Shown here one piece after another: positions 54,001 through 62,146 of a stretch of DNA of 64,000 bases. Origin of the DNA: Pseudomonas weihenstephanensis (GTDB lineage Bacteria > Pseudomonadota > Gammaproteobacteria > Pseudomonadales > Pseudomonadaceae); contig NZ_JYLF01000004.1 of the NCBI RefSeq assembly GCF_001043055.1, positions 1 through 64,000 on the forward strand. Direction: 5' to 3'. Under the pieces are notes generated by a model. It was not told the DNA's origin, ran no database searches, and saw nothing but the letters and a program-made list of their open reading frames with translations. The translations under genes were made by a program, and so were the position numbers. The first letter of the stretch is position 1; each line of letters starts with the position of its first letter.

Positions 54001-55921
54001 CGTTATCGGCCGCCAGTTTGTTGCCCGCGTTGTCCGCAATCAGCACCTCGAATTCAGCCGGGCCGTCGCCGTTGGTTTCCGTGCCCTCAAACAGGCCGCG
54101 CACCCCCGGCAGGCGTTCGGCAGGCCACACCGGTTGCACCAGTCGGCGGGTAATGGGGCGCCCGCCCGACTCTTGCAAACTGGCTTGCACGATCAATTGC
54201 AGCGGCGATTTGGCGTCACTCCACTTGCTTTCAAGGCTGATGGTTTCTTCGCCTTGCGCGTTGAGCACGCTTTCATCGAGCTCAAAGTCCTGGGTCAATT
54301 CCTGTTCGGTCACCGAACCAAATTGATAGCCGGGCAAGGCTTTAACCGCTTCACGCAAAGGACGCACATAGACCTGACCACTCAGGCGATTTCCGGCCGC
54401 CGGGGCGCCGTACAAATAGCGGCCATTGACCTGAATCTCGGCGGTTTGATCGGGACGCAGCGGCGTATCGCTGCCCTTGAGTTCCAGCGCCAGGCGTTCG
54501 GGCAGGAAGTCTTCAACCAAAAACTCATAGAGCTGCGGTTTGCCGTCACCCAGGTCAAACACCAGTTGCCAGCGCCCGGTCGGGGCTTCGCTGGCCAGTT
54601 GCAGCGGGTATTGGTAGAAACCCGATGCATCCGGCTCCCAGACAAACTTGCGGCTGACCTGCTCGTCCGGGCGACGCACTTCAACACTCACCGGCTGTGG
54701 CTTGACCGGGTTGCCATCACGGTCGCGCAGCAAGGCGTTGAGCAACACGGTTTCGCCGGGGCGATACAAATCACGCGGGCCAAACACAAAAAATTGCAGC
54801 GGGTGTGCCTGCGGGCCGCCGATGTCGAACTCGGCCAGGTCCAGCGCGGCGGTGTTCAAACGCAGCAGGCTGGTTTGATCGCCCTGACGCGCCAACAGCA
54901 CCTCGGCCTTGGGCGGCAATGCCAGCTCGGCATGGCCGTCCTTGCCGGTCTTGCCTTGGGCGAGCATTTTGCCTTTGCCGTCGAGCAGTTCCAGCGCCAC
55001 GTCGCCTAGCGCACTGCCGCCTTCCAGCGCCTGCGTGAAGACATCCAGACGCTTCTGATAACGGTGTACCGAAAGGCCAATATCACTGAGCGTGAACAGG
55101 GTGGCGGGGGTTGAATAGTTGTAAGTGCCGCTGGCTTTCATCACCGCCAGGTACACCCCCGGCTGCTGCAACGGTTTGATGCCCGAGGTGGGCAGGATCA
55201 CGGTTTCGCGGGTATTGCGTGCCGGATTCAGGTCAAAGCGCGCGCCGTACACCAGGTCGGCCATGCCCAGCAGGTCCTTGGCCTCATAGCTTTGCAGGCT
55301 GCTGTTGCGGCCCCATTGGCTGAGAAACGCCGGCAAGGATTCGGGCTTGACCCGAAAGAACTCCACATCGACTTTATCGACGTTCAGCGCAATGACGGGC
55401 AAGCCTTCGGCCAGACGGGTCGGTAGCAGCGTGCCGCGGCTGGCGAAGCCGACAGTGGGTTGCAGGTCGCGGGTTTCGAGACGGCTGACATACTCACCAG
55501 CCAGTTTGGCGTCGTTGACTGCCCGCAAGCCGGGGTCAACCGTGAGGATCAATTTGCGCTGCGGCTCAAGGTGGCGCAGACGCAATTCCATCAAGTTGTC
55601 GGAGAGTTCCCAGGCACCGTCGACCTTGCCGGTCTTGGCATCCACCAGATGCAATTTATCGCCAAAATGTTGCTGCGGGTCCAACGGCACCGAGAAACTC
55701 ACAGACAAGGTGCTGGCACCATCCAGTTGCACTTCGGAAACATCCACCACGCTTAACTCGCGCCCGGCGTAGCGCTGGGCGAGGGTTTTGACATCCTGCA
55801 CCGGTTTGGCGGCTTGCGCTGCAACTGACGCCGAGGGCGCCGCAGGCTTGCCGGAAGACGAAGAGTCGCAAGCGCTCAGCAGCGCCAGCGCGCAGGCCAG
55901 GAACAGTCCTTTGTTAAGCAT
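51029..55921 (-). CDS. yfhM: Bacterial alpha-2-macroglobulin (YfhM type)
   Basis: A 1630-residue lipoprotein. The lipobox LSAC is followed by Asp at +2, which predicts retention on the periplasmic face of the inner membrane, as in E. coli. Multiple MG domains precede the bait region. The reactive thioester motif is in PYGCSEQTASG near residue 1160, followed by an alpha/alpha TED domain. It traps attacking proteases by covalent linkage. Starts further upstream were rejected because they run through the intergenic REP element. It pairs functionally with PBP1C. Confidence 0.92.
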   Translation of the reverse strand: MLNKGLFLACALALLSACDSSSSGKPAAPSASVAAQAAKPVQDVKTLAQRYAGRELSVVDVSEVQLDGASTLSVSFSVPLDPQQHFGDKLHLVDAKTGKVDGAWELSDNLMELRLRHLEPQRKLILTVDPGLRAVNDAKLAGEYVSRLETRDLQPTVGFASRGTLLPTRLAEGLPVIALNVDKVDVEFFRVKPESLPAFLSQWGRNSSLQSYEAKDLLGMADLVYGARFDLNPARNTRETVILPTSGIKPLQQPGVYLAVMKASGTYNYSTPATLFTLSDIGLSVHRYQKRLDVFTQALEGGSALGDVALELLDGKGKMLAQGKTGKDGHAELALPPKAEVLLARQGDQTSLLRLNTAALDLAEFDIGGPQAHPLQFFVFGPRDLYRPGETVLLNALLRDRDGNPVKPQPVSVEVRRPDEQVSRKFVWEPDASGFYQYPLQLASEAPTGRWQLVFDLGDGKPQLYEFLVEDFLPERLALELKGSDTPLRPDQTAEIQVNGRYLYGAPAAGNRLSGQVYVRPLREAVKALPGYQFGSVTEQELTQDFELDESVLNAQGEETISLESKWSDAKSPLQLIVQASLQESGGRPITRRLVQPVWPAERLPGVRGLFEGTETNGDGPAEFEVLIADNAGNKLAADNVNVRLIRERRDYYWNYSDNDGWSYHYNEKFLNLGEETVSLKAGGTAKVSFPVEWGPYRVEVQDPKTGLISSLRFWAGYQAQDNAEGGAVRPDQVKLALDKAAYADGDTANVTVTPPAAGKGYLLVEGSDGPLWWEEIDVPAEGKTFDVKLDPRWARHDLYVSALVIRPGERKTNITPKRAVGVLHLPLDRSQRKLALTLDAPQKMRPKQPLTVKIRAKNADGSIPKQAHVLLAAVDVGVLNITDYPTPDPYVSLFGRKAYGADQLDIYGQLIEAGQGRLASMAFGGDAALAKGGKRPATSVTIVALQSAPVTLNEQGEGEVSVNIPDFNGELRVMAQAWTDDRYGMAQATTVVAAPLVAELAAPRFMAGGDETRLALDLSNLTDTPQTLDVRLNTEGQLSLLGLDTQKVTLSPGQRSTLQIPVKALGGYGTGQVNVTVNGLNLPGETLAPFTRQWTLGVRPAYPALLKHYRTVLNDQPWSLPEGELHAFEPAGREALLSLSSRPPLNLGEQIRALKAYPYGCSEQTASGLYPALYADAALLKRLGLEGEPDAERKRKIEMGIERLLGMQRYNGSFGLWGADGQEEYWLTAYVTDFLLRARDQGYAVPPDALKKASERLLRYVQERNLIEADYSDNLDHTRFAVQAYAALVLARSQQAPLGALRSIFERRSDARSGLPLVQLSIALQKMGDQPRADQALVAGLAVTRKANEWLGDYGSPLRDQALILALLEENNLMSGQREARMFALSDQLAANPWLSTQERNSLFLAGRDLLSKPEQDWSAQLTSAGQTRELNNAQPGLKLEGPLLASPLTLRNQGSVPVYQQLTISGYPQQAPAAGGENMSIRRDYLGMNGEPLNLKNLQSGDLVLVHLAVTAKQRVPDALVVDLLPAGLELENQNLGQSAASLENASSQVKQWRESMQNASVQHQEYRDDRYVAALNLNGYGTAHLLYLARAVTPGTYRVPPPQVESMYRPNWQAVGETPGDMVIKGR

Positions 55922-55975
55922 GGTGTACTCGTTGGCTAGGCATTTAAGGGAGGGACTATATAACAGCGCGCCCCG

Positions 55976-56052
55976 TGTAGTCGCGGTCGAGGCACGACGG
56001 CTGCGATCGATGGTCGCCTCTCGACGCCTTCGTGCCTCAACAGCGACTACGC
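55976..56052. repeat. REP/BIME-like element between yfhM and the MATE gene
   Basis: Outer arms GTAGTCGC (55977-55984) and GCGACTAC (56043-56050) enclose inner arms GAGGCACGA (55989-55997) and TCGTGCCTC (56030-56038). It belongs to the same family as the elements near 26.2 and 48.2 kb. Being in a divergent gap it cannot be a simple terminator. Confidence 0.62.
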
Positions 56053-56095
56053 CAGCCATCCTCCGGTTACAATGCCGCCCCCTTAAGGAGCCTGC

Positions 56096-57442
56096 ATGTC
56101 GTCTTCCCTGCTTGCCGACTGGCGCGACCGCCTCACCCATCGCCGGGTTTGGGCGCTGGCGGCGCCGATGATTTTGTCCAATATTTCTGTGCCGCTGGTG
56201 GCGCTGGTCGACAGCACGGTCATCGGCCACTTGCCCCACGCCCATCAATTGGGCGCCGTCGCCGTGGGCGCCAGCCTGTATGTGTTCCTAGCCTGGATGA
56301 TGGGCTTTTTGCGCATGGGCACCACCGGTTTCGCCGCCCAGGCCGCCGGGCGCGGAGACGGTACGGCGTTGCGGCAAATTTTGTTGCAAGGCTTGTCTCT
56401 TAGCGTGTTGCTCTCCCTGTTTCTGGGGGCCATTGCGATTCCGTTCAGCGGGGTCGCGCTGAGCGTGATGCAGCCCTCAGCCGAGCTGCACGCGTTGACG
56501 CTGGATTTCTTCCACACACACCTGTTTGGCTTGCCCGGTGCGTTGGCCACGTATGCGTTGGTCGGCTGGTTTTTGGGCACGCAAAACGCGCGGGCACCGC
56601 TGGCGATTTTGCTCACCACCAACCTGGTGAACATCGCCCTGAACCTGTGGTTTGTCCTGGGGCTGGACTGGGGCGTGGTCGGTTCGGCGCGCGCCTCGGT
56701 GATTGCCGAGTGGAGCGGCGCCCTGCTCGGCCTGTGGCTGACTCGCGGCGCACTGCGCCGGTTTCCGGGCACGGTGGTGTGGGCCGCGCTGCGGGTGTGG
56801 CACAACTGGAAACCGCTGCTGGGGGTCAACCGCGACATTTTCATCCGCAGCCTGATGCTGCAATCGGTGTTCTTCCTCATCACCTTGCAAGGTGCGCGAC
56901 TGGGCGATGCCACGGTGGCGGCCAATGCGCTGCTGCTCAACGGTTTGCTGTTGGCGGCGCATGCGCTGGACGGTTTGGCGCATGCCGTAGAAGCCCTGTG
57001 CGGCCACGCCATCGGCGCCCGCGATCGCACCGCCTTGCGCCGCTCGATGGTGGTGGCCAGCGGTTGGTCGCTGATTGCCAGCGCAGGGTTTGCGGTGCTG
57101 TTTTTGTTCGGCGGGCATTTGTTTATCGCCATGCAGACCGACATCCCGAGCGTGCGCGACACGGCCTTCCAGTACGTGCCGTACCTGGCGCTGTTGCCGC
57201 TGATCGCGGTGTGGAGTTACTTGCTGGACGGGTTGTTTATTGGCGCCACCCGTGCCCGTGAAATGCGTAACGCGATGGTGATCAGCGTGATCATCGCCCT
57301 GCCCGTCGCCTGGGCGTTGCACCAGTATGGCAATCACGGGCTGTGGATAAGTTTTCTGCTGTTCATGGTGCTGCGCAGCGTCACGCTGGGTGCGTATGCA
57401 TGGCACATGCAGCGCAAAGACGAATGGTTCCATCCCCGCTAA
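56096..57442 (+). CDS. MATE-family efflux transporter (DinF-like)
   Basis: A 448-residue protein with 12 predicted transmembrane helices and two MatE repeats. Typical stretches include RVWALAAPMILSNISVPLVALVDSTVIGHL at the N-terminus (residues about 15-44) and LDGLAHAVEALCGHAIGARD near 295-314. It is a DinF-branch drug or organic cation antiporter. AAGGAG lies 6 nt before the ATG. It ends at a bidirectional terminator. Confidence 0.88.
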   Translation: MSSSLLADWRDRLTHRRVWALAAPMILSNISVPLVALVDSTVIGHLPHAHQLGAVAVGASLYVFLAWMMGFLRMGTTGFAAQAAGRGDGTALRQILLQGLSLSVLLSLFLGAIAIPFSGVALSVMQPSAELHALTLDFFHTHLFGLPGALATYALVGWFLGTQNARAPLAILLTTNLVNIALNLWFVLGLDWGVVGSARASVIAEWSGALLGLWLTRGALRRFPGTVVWAALRVWHNWKPLLGVNRDIFIRSLMLQSVFFLITLQGARLGDATVAANALLLNGLLLAAHALDGLAHAVEALCGHAIGARDRTALRRSMVVASGWSLIASAGFAVLFLFGGHLFIAMQTDIPSVRDTAFQYVPYLALLPLIAVWSYLLDGLFIGATRAREMRNAMVISVIIALPVAWALHQYGNHGLWISFLLFMVLRSVTLGAYAWHMQRKDEWFHPR

Positions 57443-57474
57443 TCAGCGCACTTCGCCAGCGCCTGCGCAAAACA

Positions 57475-57501
57475 AAAACGCCGCCCAATGGGCGGCGTTT
57501 T
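57475..57501. terminator. Bidirectional intrinsic terminator
   Basis: AAAACGCCGCCC-AAT-GGGCGGCGTTTT is a perfect stem with A and T tracts on both sides. It is shared by the convergent MATE and speA genes. Confidence 0.92.
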
Positions 57502-57517
57502 CAAGGCGTGGCGAAAC

Positions 57518-59434
57518 TTACGAAGACAGGTACGACGAACGCGTCAGGCCCAGGCGCAAGGCGTCCAGGTACTGGGCGCGCTCTTTGACGCTGATGTTGG
57601 CGCTGGCCACTTTGTCACGGTAGTGGTTCATCAACTCCTCGGGCGACAAGTGCACGTAGCGCAGCATGTCTTCGATGGTGTCGTGGGTCTCGATACCGGC
57701 GTGGTACACGCTGCCGTCAGCGTTCTGGTAGATGTTCACCGAGTCGGTGTCACCGAACAGGTTGTGCATGTCACCGAGAATTTCCTGATAAGCGCCCACC
57801 AGGAAGATGCCCAGCAAGTAGTCTTCGCCTTCATTCAGGCTGTGGACCGGCAAGCTGGTCTCGATGCTTTGCTCGTCGACGTATTGCTTGATCTTGCCAT
57901 CAGAGTCGCAGGTCAAATCTTGCAGCACGGCACGGCGCAGCGGCTCTTCGTTCAAACGGTGCAACGGCAAAATCGGCAGTACCTGGCCAATTGCCCAGGT
58001 GTCCGGCAGGCTCTGGAACACCGAGAAGTTGCAGATGTACTTGTCGGCCAGCTTGTCATTGAGTTCGTCCAGCACTTGGCGGTGCGAACGCTGACGCGCT
58101 TTCAAGGAGTTGTGCAGGCGACGGCAAACGGCGAAGTAGCACTGCTCAGCCAAGGCTTTTTCAGCCAGGGATATCTTGCCGTCTGCGTACTGGGCGGCAA
58201 TGTCACTCATGTAGTGCGTGGCACGCCAGTAGGTTTCGGTGACCATTTCAATGTCGGTCGGGCCCAGCAGGTCCACCAGCCATTGCACGGTTTCAGGCAG
58301 GCTTTCTTTGTTCTCGATGAGCGGCACGTCGTCGTTGTGTTTTTCGACGTCGGTCACTTGCACCACCAGCATGGCGTGGTGCGCGGTCAGGGAGCGGCCG
58401 CTTTCAGAAAAGATGTTGGGATGCGGCAGGTTTTGCGCGTCGCAGAACTCTTTGAGCATGCCGACCACAACACCGGCGTAATCGTCCATGTCGTAGTTGA
58501 TCGAGCTGGCGTTGCGCGAGTGCGTGCCGTCGTAATCCACGCCCAGACCGCCGCCCACGTCGATGTGGTCTACCGGCAGGCCGAGGTTGCGCAGCTCGCC
58601 ATAGTAGCGAATCGCTTCTTTGAAGCCGTGCTGATAGTCAGCCAGGTTGGCGATCTGCGACCCCATGTGAAAGTGCAGCAGGCGAATGCCTTGGTCCAGA
58701 CCGGCGGCGCGGAAGCGCTCAACCACCGACAACAGCTGCGCCGCCGACAAACCAAACTTGGATTTCTCGCCGCCGGTGTCTGCCCACTTGCTGGAGGCCA
58801 GGGACGACAGGCGCACGCGCAGGCCCACTTGTGGCTTGACCTTGAGCGAGGCCGCCTCTTCGATCACCAGGTCCACTTCGGACTCTTTCTCGATCACGAT
58901 GAACACGTTGTGACCCAACTTCTGGCCCATCAGCGCCAGACGAATGAACTCGCGGTCCTTGTAACCGTTGCACACGATGGTGCCGCCTTTAGGGGCCAGC
59001 GCCAGCACGGCCAGCAGCTCAGGCTTGGAGCCGGCTTCAAGGCCAATCGACACGTCTTTGGTGGCGATGATGTTTTCGATCACCGCCTCTTGCTGGTTCA
59101 CCTTGATCGGGTACAGCGCGGTGTACTTGCTCTGGTATTCCAGACGCTCGATGTTGGCATCGAAAGCGCCGGTCAGCTGGCGTACACGGTCTTGCAGGAT
59201 ATCCGGGAAACGCACCAGTAACGGCAAGGACAAACCGCTGCTTTTACGCAGTTCGTCGACTTGCTCGTACAGATCGATGGGCGAGCTGTTCGGGCCGTTC
59301 GGACGGACTTCTACGCGACCGGCTTCATTGATCGCGAAATACCCGGCCCCCCAATGGCGAATCCCGTAAACACTGCGGCTGTCCGCAACTGTCCATTGGC
59401 TGCCATCGTCTTTGCGTGTGCGTCGTACGGACAT
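57518..59434 (-). CDS. speA: Biosynthetic arginine decarboxylase
   Basis: A 638-residue PLP enzyme of the fold III group. It converts arginine to agmatine, the first step of putrescine synthesis. Visible marks are [21 protein letters not shown] near residues 24-44, the Schiff-base lysine in [10 protein letters not shown], the phosphate-binding glycines in [12 protein letters not shown], and [12 protein letters not shown]. The length agrees with the family (about 630-660). It is monocistronic. Confidence 0.94.
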   Translation of the reverse strand: MSVRRTRKDDGSQWTVADSRSVYGIRHWGAGYFAINEAGRVEVRPNGPNSSPIDLYEQVDELRKSSGLSLPLLVRFPDILQDRVRQLTGAFDANIERLEYQSKYTALYPIKVNQQEAVIENIIATKDVSIGLEAGSKPELLAVLALAPKGGTIVCNGYKDREFIRLALMGQKLGHNVFIVIEKESEVDLVIEEAASLKVKPQVGLRVRLSSLASSKWADTGGEKSKFGLSAAQLLSVVERFRAAGLDQGIRLLHFHMGSQIANLADYQHGFKEAIRYYGELRNLGLPVDHIDVGGGLGVDYDGTHSRNASSINYDMDDYAGVVVGMLKEFCDAQNLPHPNIFSESGRSLTAHHAMLVVQVTDVEKHNDDVPLIENKESLPETVQWLVDLLGPTDIEMVTETYWRATHYMSDIAAQYADGKISLAEKALAEQCYFAVCRRLHNSLKARQRSHRQVLDELNDKLADKYICNFSVFQSLPDTWAIGQVLPILPLHRLNEEPLRRAVLQDLTCDSDGKIKQYVDEQSIETSLPVHSLNEGEDYLLGIFLVGAYQEILGDMHNLFGDTDSVNIYQNADGSVYHAGIETHDTIEDMLRYVHLSPEELMNHYRDKVASANISVKERAQYLDALRLGLTRSSYLSS

Positions 59435-59566
59435 CGAAGTCCCCTATAAATAAGTCAAATAGCCCAGCCTGAAGGCAAGCTGGCGCAGTCTAAAGCGTGA
59501 ATATGAAGATTCGTCTGCACAGGGGTAGACCCTGATCACAGCGTGGAGTTTAGAAACCCGTCGTAA

Positions 59567-59651
59567 CAGGCTCTGTGAAAACCATGGCCAGCGGTGACTG
59601 TCAGTCCGGAGGGGCAACAGCCTGGCTCAGCGGTGGTTTTCACAGAGGCTG
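59567..59651. repeat. MITE-like 85-bp inverted-repeat element
   Basis: The ends CAGGCTCTGTGAAAACCA (59567-59584) and its inverted copy (59634-59651) match at 17 of 18 positions around a 49-bp core. The right end abuts the stop codon of yciH. The core contains two direct copies of CAGCGGTG. No target duplication is obvious. It may be a remnant of a small transposable element now used as a terminator. Confidence 0.6.
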
Positions 59652-60023
59652 CTAGCCGCCGGACTTCTTGGCTTTAAACCCGAGTTTGACCAATTCGGCT
59701 AACAGCAGATCAACGTGCTCGCCCTGGATCTCGATGATGCCGTCTTTCAACGCACCACCGGTGCCACAGCGTTTTTTCAACGTAGTGGCCAGGTCTTTGA
59801 GGGCGTCTTCAGCCAGCGGCACACCGGTGATGGTGGTCACGGTCTTGCCGCCACGGCCTTTGCTTTCGCGGCGCACGCGAGCAATGCCGTCACCTTCGGG
59901 GATGCGGGTTTGTTTGCAGGTACAGGCGTCCACCGGCTGACGACAGTCCGGACAGTGACGACCTGCGTCGGTGGAAAATACCAAGCCACCAAGGGCGGCG
60001 AAGGATGCGGCTTTTTTGGCCAC
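59652..60023 (-). CDS. yciH: SUI1/eIF1-like translation factor YciH
   Basis: A 123-residue protein of the bacterial eIF1 (SUI1) family. It has an N-terminal zinc-binding-like CPDCRQPVDACTC segment near residues 22-34 and the SUI1 core (RRESKGRGGKTVTTITGVPL, LKDLATTLKKRCGTGGALKDG). YciH influences fidelity of start-codon selection in E. coli. The GTG start at 60023 has GAGGA upstream; the next in-frame option would extend the protein without support. Confidence 0.88.
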   Translation of the reverse strand: MAKKAASFAALGGLVFSTDAGRHCPDCRQPVDACTCKQTRIPEGDGIARVRRESKGRGGKTVTTITGVPLAEDALKDLATTLKKRCGTGGALKDGIIEIQGEHVDLLLAELVKLGFKAKKSGG

Positions 60024-60241
60024 CGGCAATCCTCTAGATGGAGGACGAAAAATTGGCCAGCACATGACGCGGGAGCATCAGGGGTTACCGACCGCGAAGC
60101 CCCACTCTGGCAGGGGCAGCGCAACTCAGGCGGCGAACCGCTTGAGCCTGAAAAGGTCGCGCAGTGTAACGACAAAATCGCCGGTGCCCAAGAGCCAATC
60201 AGCGGCAATTTACAAACGTTTTCACACCACGGCGCCTGCGC

Positions 60242-60790
60242 CTACGAAGAATTTTTTCGGGTCTGGACCAGGTAACGTTTGAGCGCCGCCAGTGAGTCAG
60301 GGCAGTACGACTGGATTTTACTAAGGAACAACGCCTTGCCCACCGAAATAAAGCGGGCGCTTTGCACTTCTTCAGGCTGGATCTGCAACGGCCCGTCCCA
60401 GATGGCTGAAAACACCGCACACCACAGGTGATTATTCGCACTGTCAAAGTAGAAACGCTCATGGGCGATCAATGGCACGCCGCTGACACCCAGCTCTTCT
60501 TGCAGCTCACGGGCAGCCGAGTCGGCGTAGCTTTCATCCGCCCCCACCATGCCGCCCGCCGCCACGTCCCAGTAGCCGGGGTACAGCGCCTTGCTCAGCG
60601 TGCGCTGATGCACGCACAGCTCACCCGCCGAATTGAATAACAGTATGAACGTGCCGCGCCCGATTAAACCTCGATCACGCAGTTCGGCACGAGGCAAGAC
60701 ACCCAGTAACCGGTCTTCACGATCGACCCAGGCGACTTGCTCGGCATCAGAGGCCGCACGGTGCGCGGCCTCCAAGGCTGAAGTAGCCAT
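60242..60790 (-). CDS. yfcD: NUDIX hydrolase, YfcD-like
   Basis: A 182-residue NUDIX protein. The NUDIX box starts at GGMVGADESYADSA and continues RELQEELG, fitting G-x5-E-x7-RE-x2-EE-x-G. The N-terminus (EQVAWVDREDRLLGVLPRAELRDRGLIGRGTFI, about residues 17-49) is typical of the YfcD/isopentenyl-isomerase-like group. The substrate is unknown. AAGGA lies 6 nt before the ATG; a GTG one codon earlier is possible. It follows the DUF2333 gene with a 3-bp gap. Confidence 0.87.
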   Translation of the reverse strand: MATSALEAAHRAASDAEQVAWVDREDRLLGVLPRAELRDRGLIGRGTFILLFNSAGELCVHQRTLSKALYPGYWDVAAGGMVGADESYADSAARELQEELGVSGVPLIAHERFYFDSANNHLWCAVFSAIWDGPLQIQPEEVQSARFISVGKALFLSKIQSYCPDSLAALKRYLVQTRKNSS

Positions 60791-60793
60791 CAC

Positions 60794-61861
60794 TTATCCT
60801 TGTGAGAGCAATTGACGAAGGTCCATGACCGCCGCGTTGGCGCGGGAGATGTAGTTGGCCATGACCAACGAATGGTTGGCCAACATGCCATAACCGCTGC
60901 CATTGAGAATCATCGGGCTCCAGACAGGCTCTTGTGCTGCTTCCAGCTCGCGAATGATCTGACGGACACTGACCGTTGCATTCTTTTTAGCCAACACGTC
61001 GGCAAAGTCAACTTCGATGGCGCGCAACAGGTGCGACAACGCCCACGCTTGACCGCGTGCTTCATAGAACACGTTGTCGATCTGCATCCACGGTGTTTCG
61101 ACGATTTCTTCATCCACCACCGGCACTTGGCCCGGTTGCAAGGACTCGGTTTTCAGCGTGCTATTGAGCTTGACCCGGCCCACACTGGCCGACAGGCGCT
61201 GCGACAACGAACCCAAACGCGTGCCCACATCACCCAGCCAGTTGTTCAGGTTGTCGGCACGGGCATAGAACAGTGCGTTTTTCTGGTTCGGGTCGGACAG
61301 GCGCGCCTGGTAGCGGCTCAGCGAGTTGATGCCTTCCTGATACTCAGACTCGCTGGACGGCAGCATCCAGCTCTTGTTGTCGAAGTTGAAGCGTGGCTCG
61401 GCCTTGGCCAAATCCGCATCTTCGGCCGACTGCGACTGCGAGCGGGCGAAGTCTTTGCGCAAGGCGCGGGTCAGGTCACGCACTTGCACCAGCACGCCGT
61501 ATTCCCAGCTCGGGATGTTGTCGAGCAGCACGCCTGGCGGAAAGCGGTCATTAGACAAATAGCCGCCCGGCTTGTTGAGCAGCGTACCGGCCACGGTTTT
61601 GAGGGTTTCAACCGTGGTGAACCCCGGCACCATTTGCTTGCCGTCACGGTCAGCCGCCTGCTGGGCATTTTGCTGCACAGGGAACAGGTCAGGCTCCTGG
61701 CTCCAATACCAGCCAAAGCCCAGGCATACCAGCACATACACGCCCAACAGCGTCGCGATTGAGCGGCTTAGCAAGATGCTTTTGAAATAGCCACGCGGCG
61801 CTGTTTTGGTCTCTTTGACCGATTCGCGGGCGCTGCCCTCACGTTTTTTCCAGTCCAGCAT
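60794..61861 (-). CDS. DUF2333 membrane-anchored protein
   Basis: A 355-residue protein with one transmembrane helix near residues 34-52 (SIATLLGVYVLVCLGFGWYW) and a mainly helical periplasmic or external domain (TLLNKPGGYLSNDRFPPG, WEYGVLVQVRDLTRALRKDFARSQSQS, read as about residues 93-145). It belongs to the DUF2333 family found in Pseudomonas and relatives, function unknown. It is immediately upstream of the NUDIX gene in an apparent operon. Confidence 0.83.
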   Translation of the reverse strand: MLDWKKREGSARESVKETKTAPRGYFKSILLSRSIATLLGVYVLVCLGFGWYWSQEPDLFPVQQNAQQAADRDGKQMVPGFTTVETLKTVAGTLLNKPGGYLSNDRFPPGVLLDNIPSWEYGVLVQVRDLTRALRKDFARSQSQSAEDADLAKAEPRFNFDNKSWMLPSSESEYQEGINSLSRYQARLSDPNQKNALFYARADNLNNWLGDVGTRLGSLSQRLSASVGRVKLNSTLKTESLQPGQVPVVDEEIVETPWMQIDNVFYEARGQAWALSHLLRAIEVDFADVLAKKNATVSVRQIIRELEAAQEPVWSPMILNGSGYGMLANHSLVMANYISRANAAVMDLRQLLSQG

Positions 61862-62146
61862 GGCTATATCCTTTCGATTACTGAATTCAACGGTTCGACC
61901 ACAACCCTAACCCATCGTGCCTTCGGTGCCTGCTTTAAATCGCCTGCACGTTGATCTGCAACAAGACGGTCTGGTGGCGCGAGCGGCACTATAAATCATG
62001 CTCGCGACGCTGCCACACCCATCGCAACGATTAAAAATGGCACGCTGACAGTTAATTTCAAGCGGGGACTCGTGCATTTTGAAAGAGGTGCTAGCATAGA
62101 GCCACCAGTCGAACCTCAGCATGCCCCCTCACGCAGCAGTCAGGAT

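Noticed and set aside
55922-56248. N-terminal extension of the alpha-2-macroglobulin frame
   Set aside because: It would be Arg-rich, run through the REP element and overlap the MATE gene. The lipoprotein signal peptide begins at 55921.
57488-59221. 577-codon open frame opposite speA
   Set aside because: Its frame mirrors high-GC codon bias of speA, the translation is a Val/His/Gln-rich string with no domain, and speA on the other strand is unmistakable.
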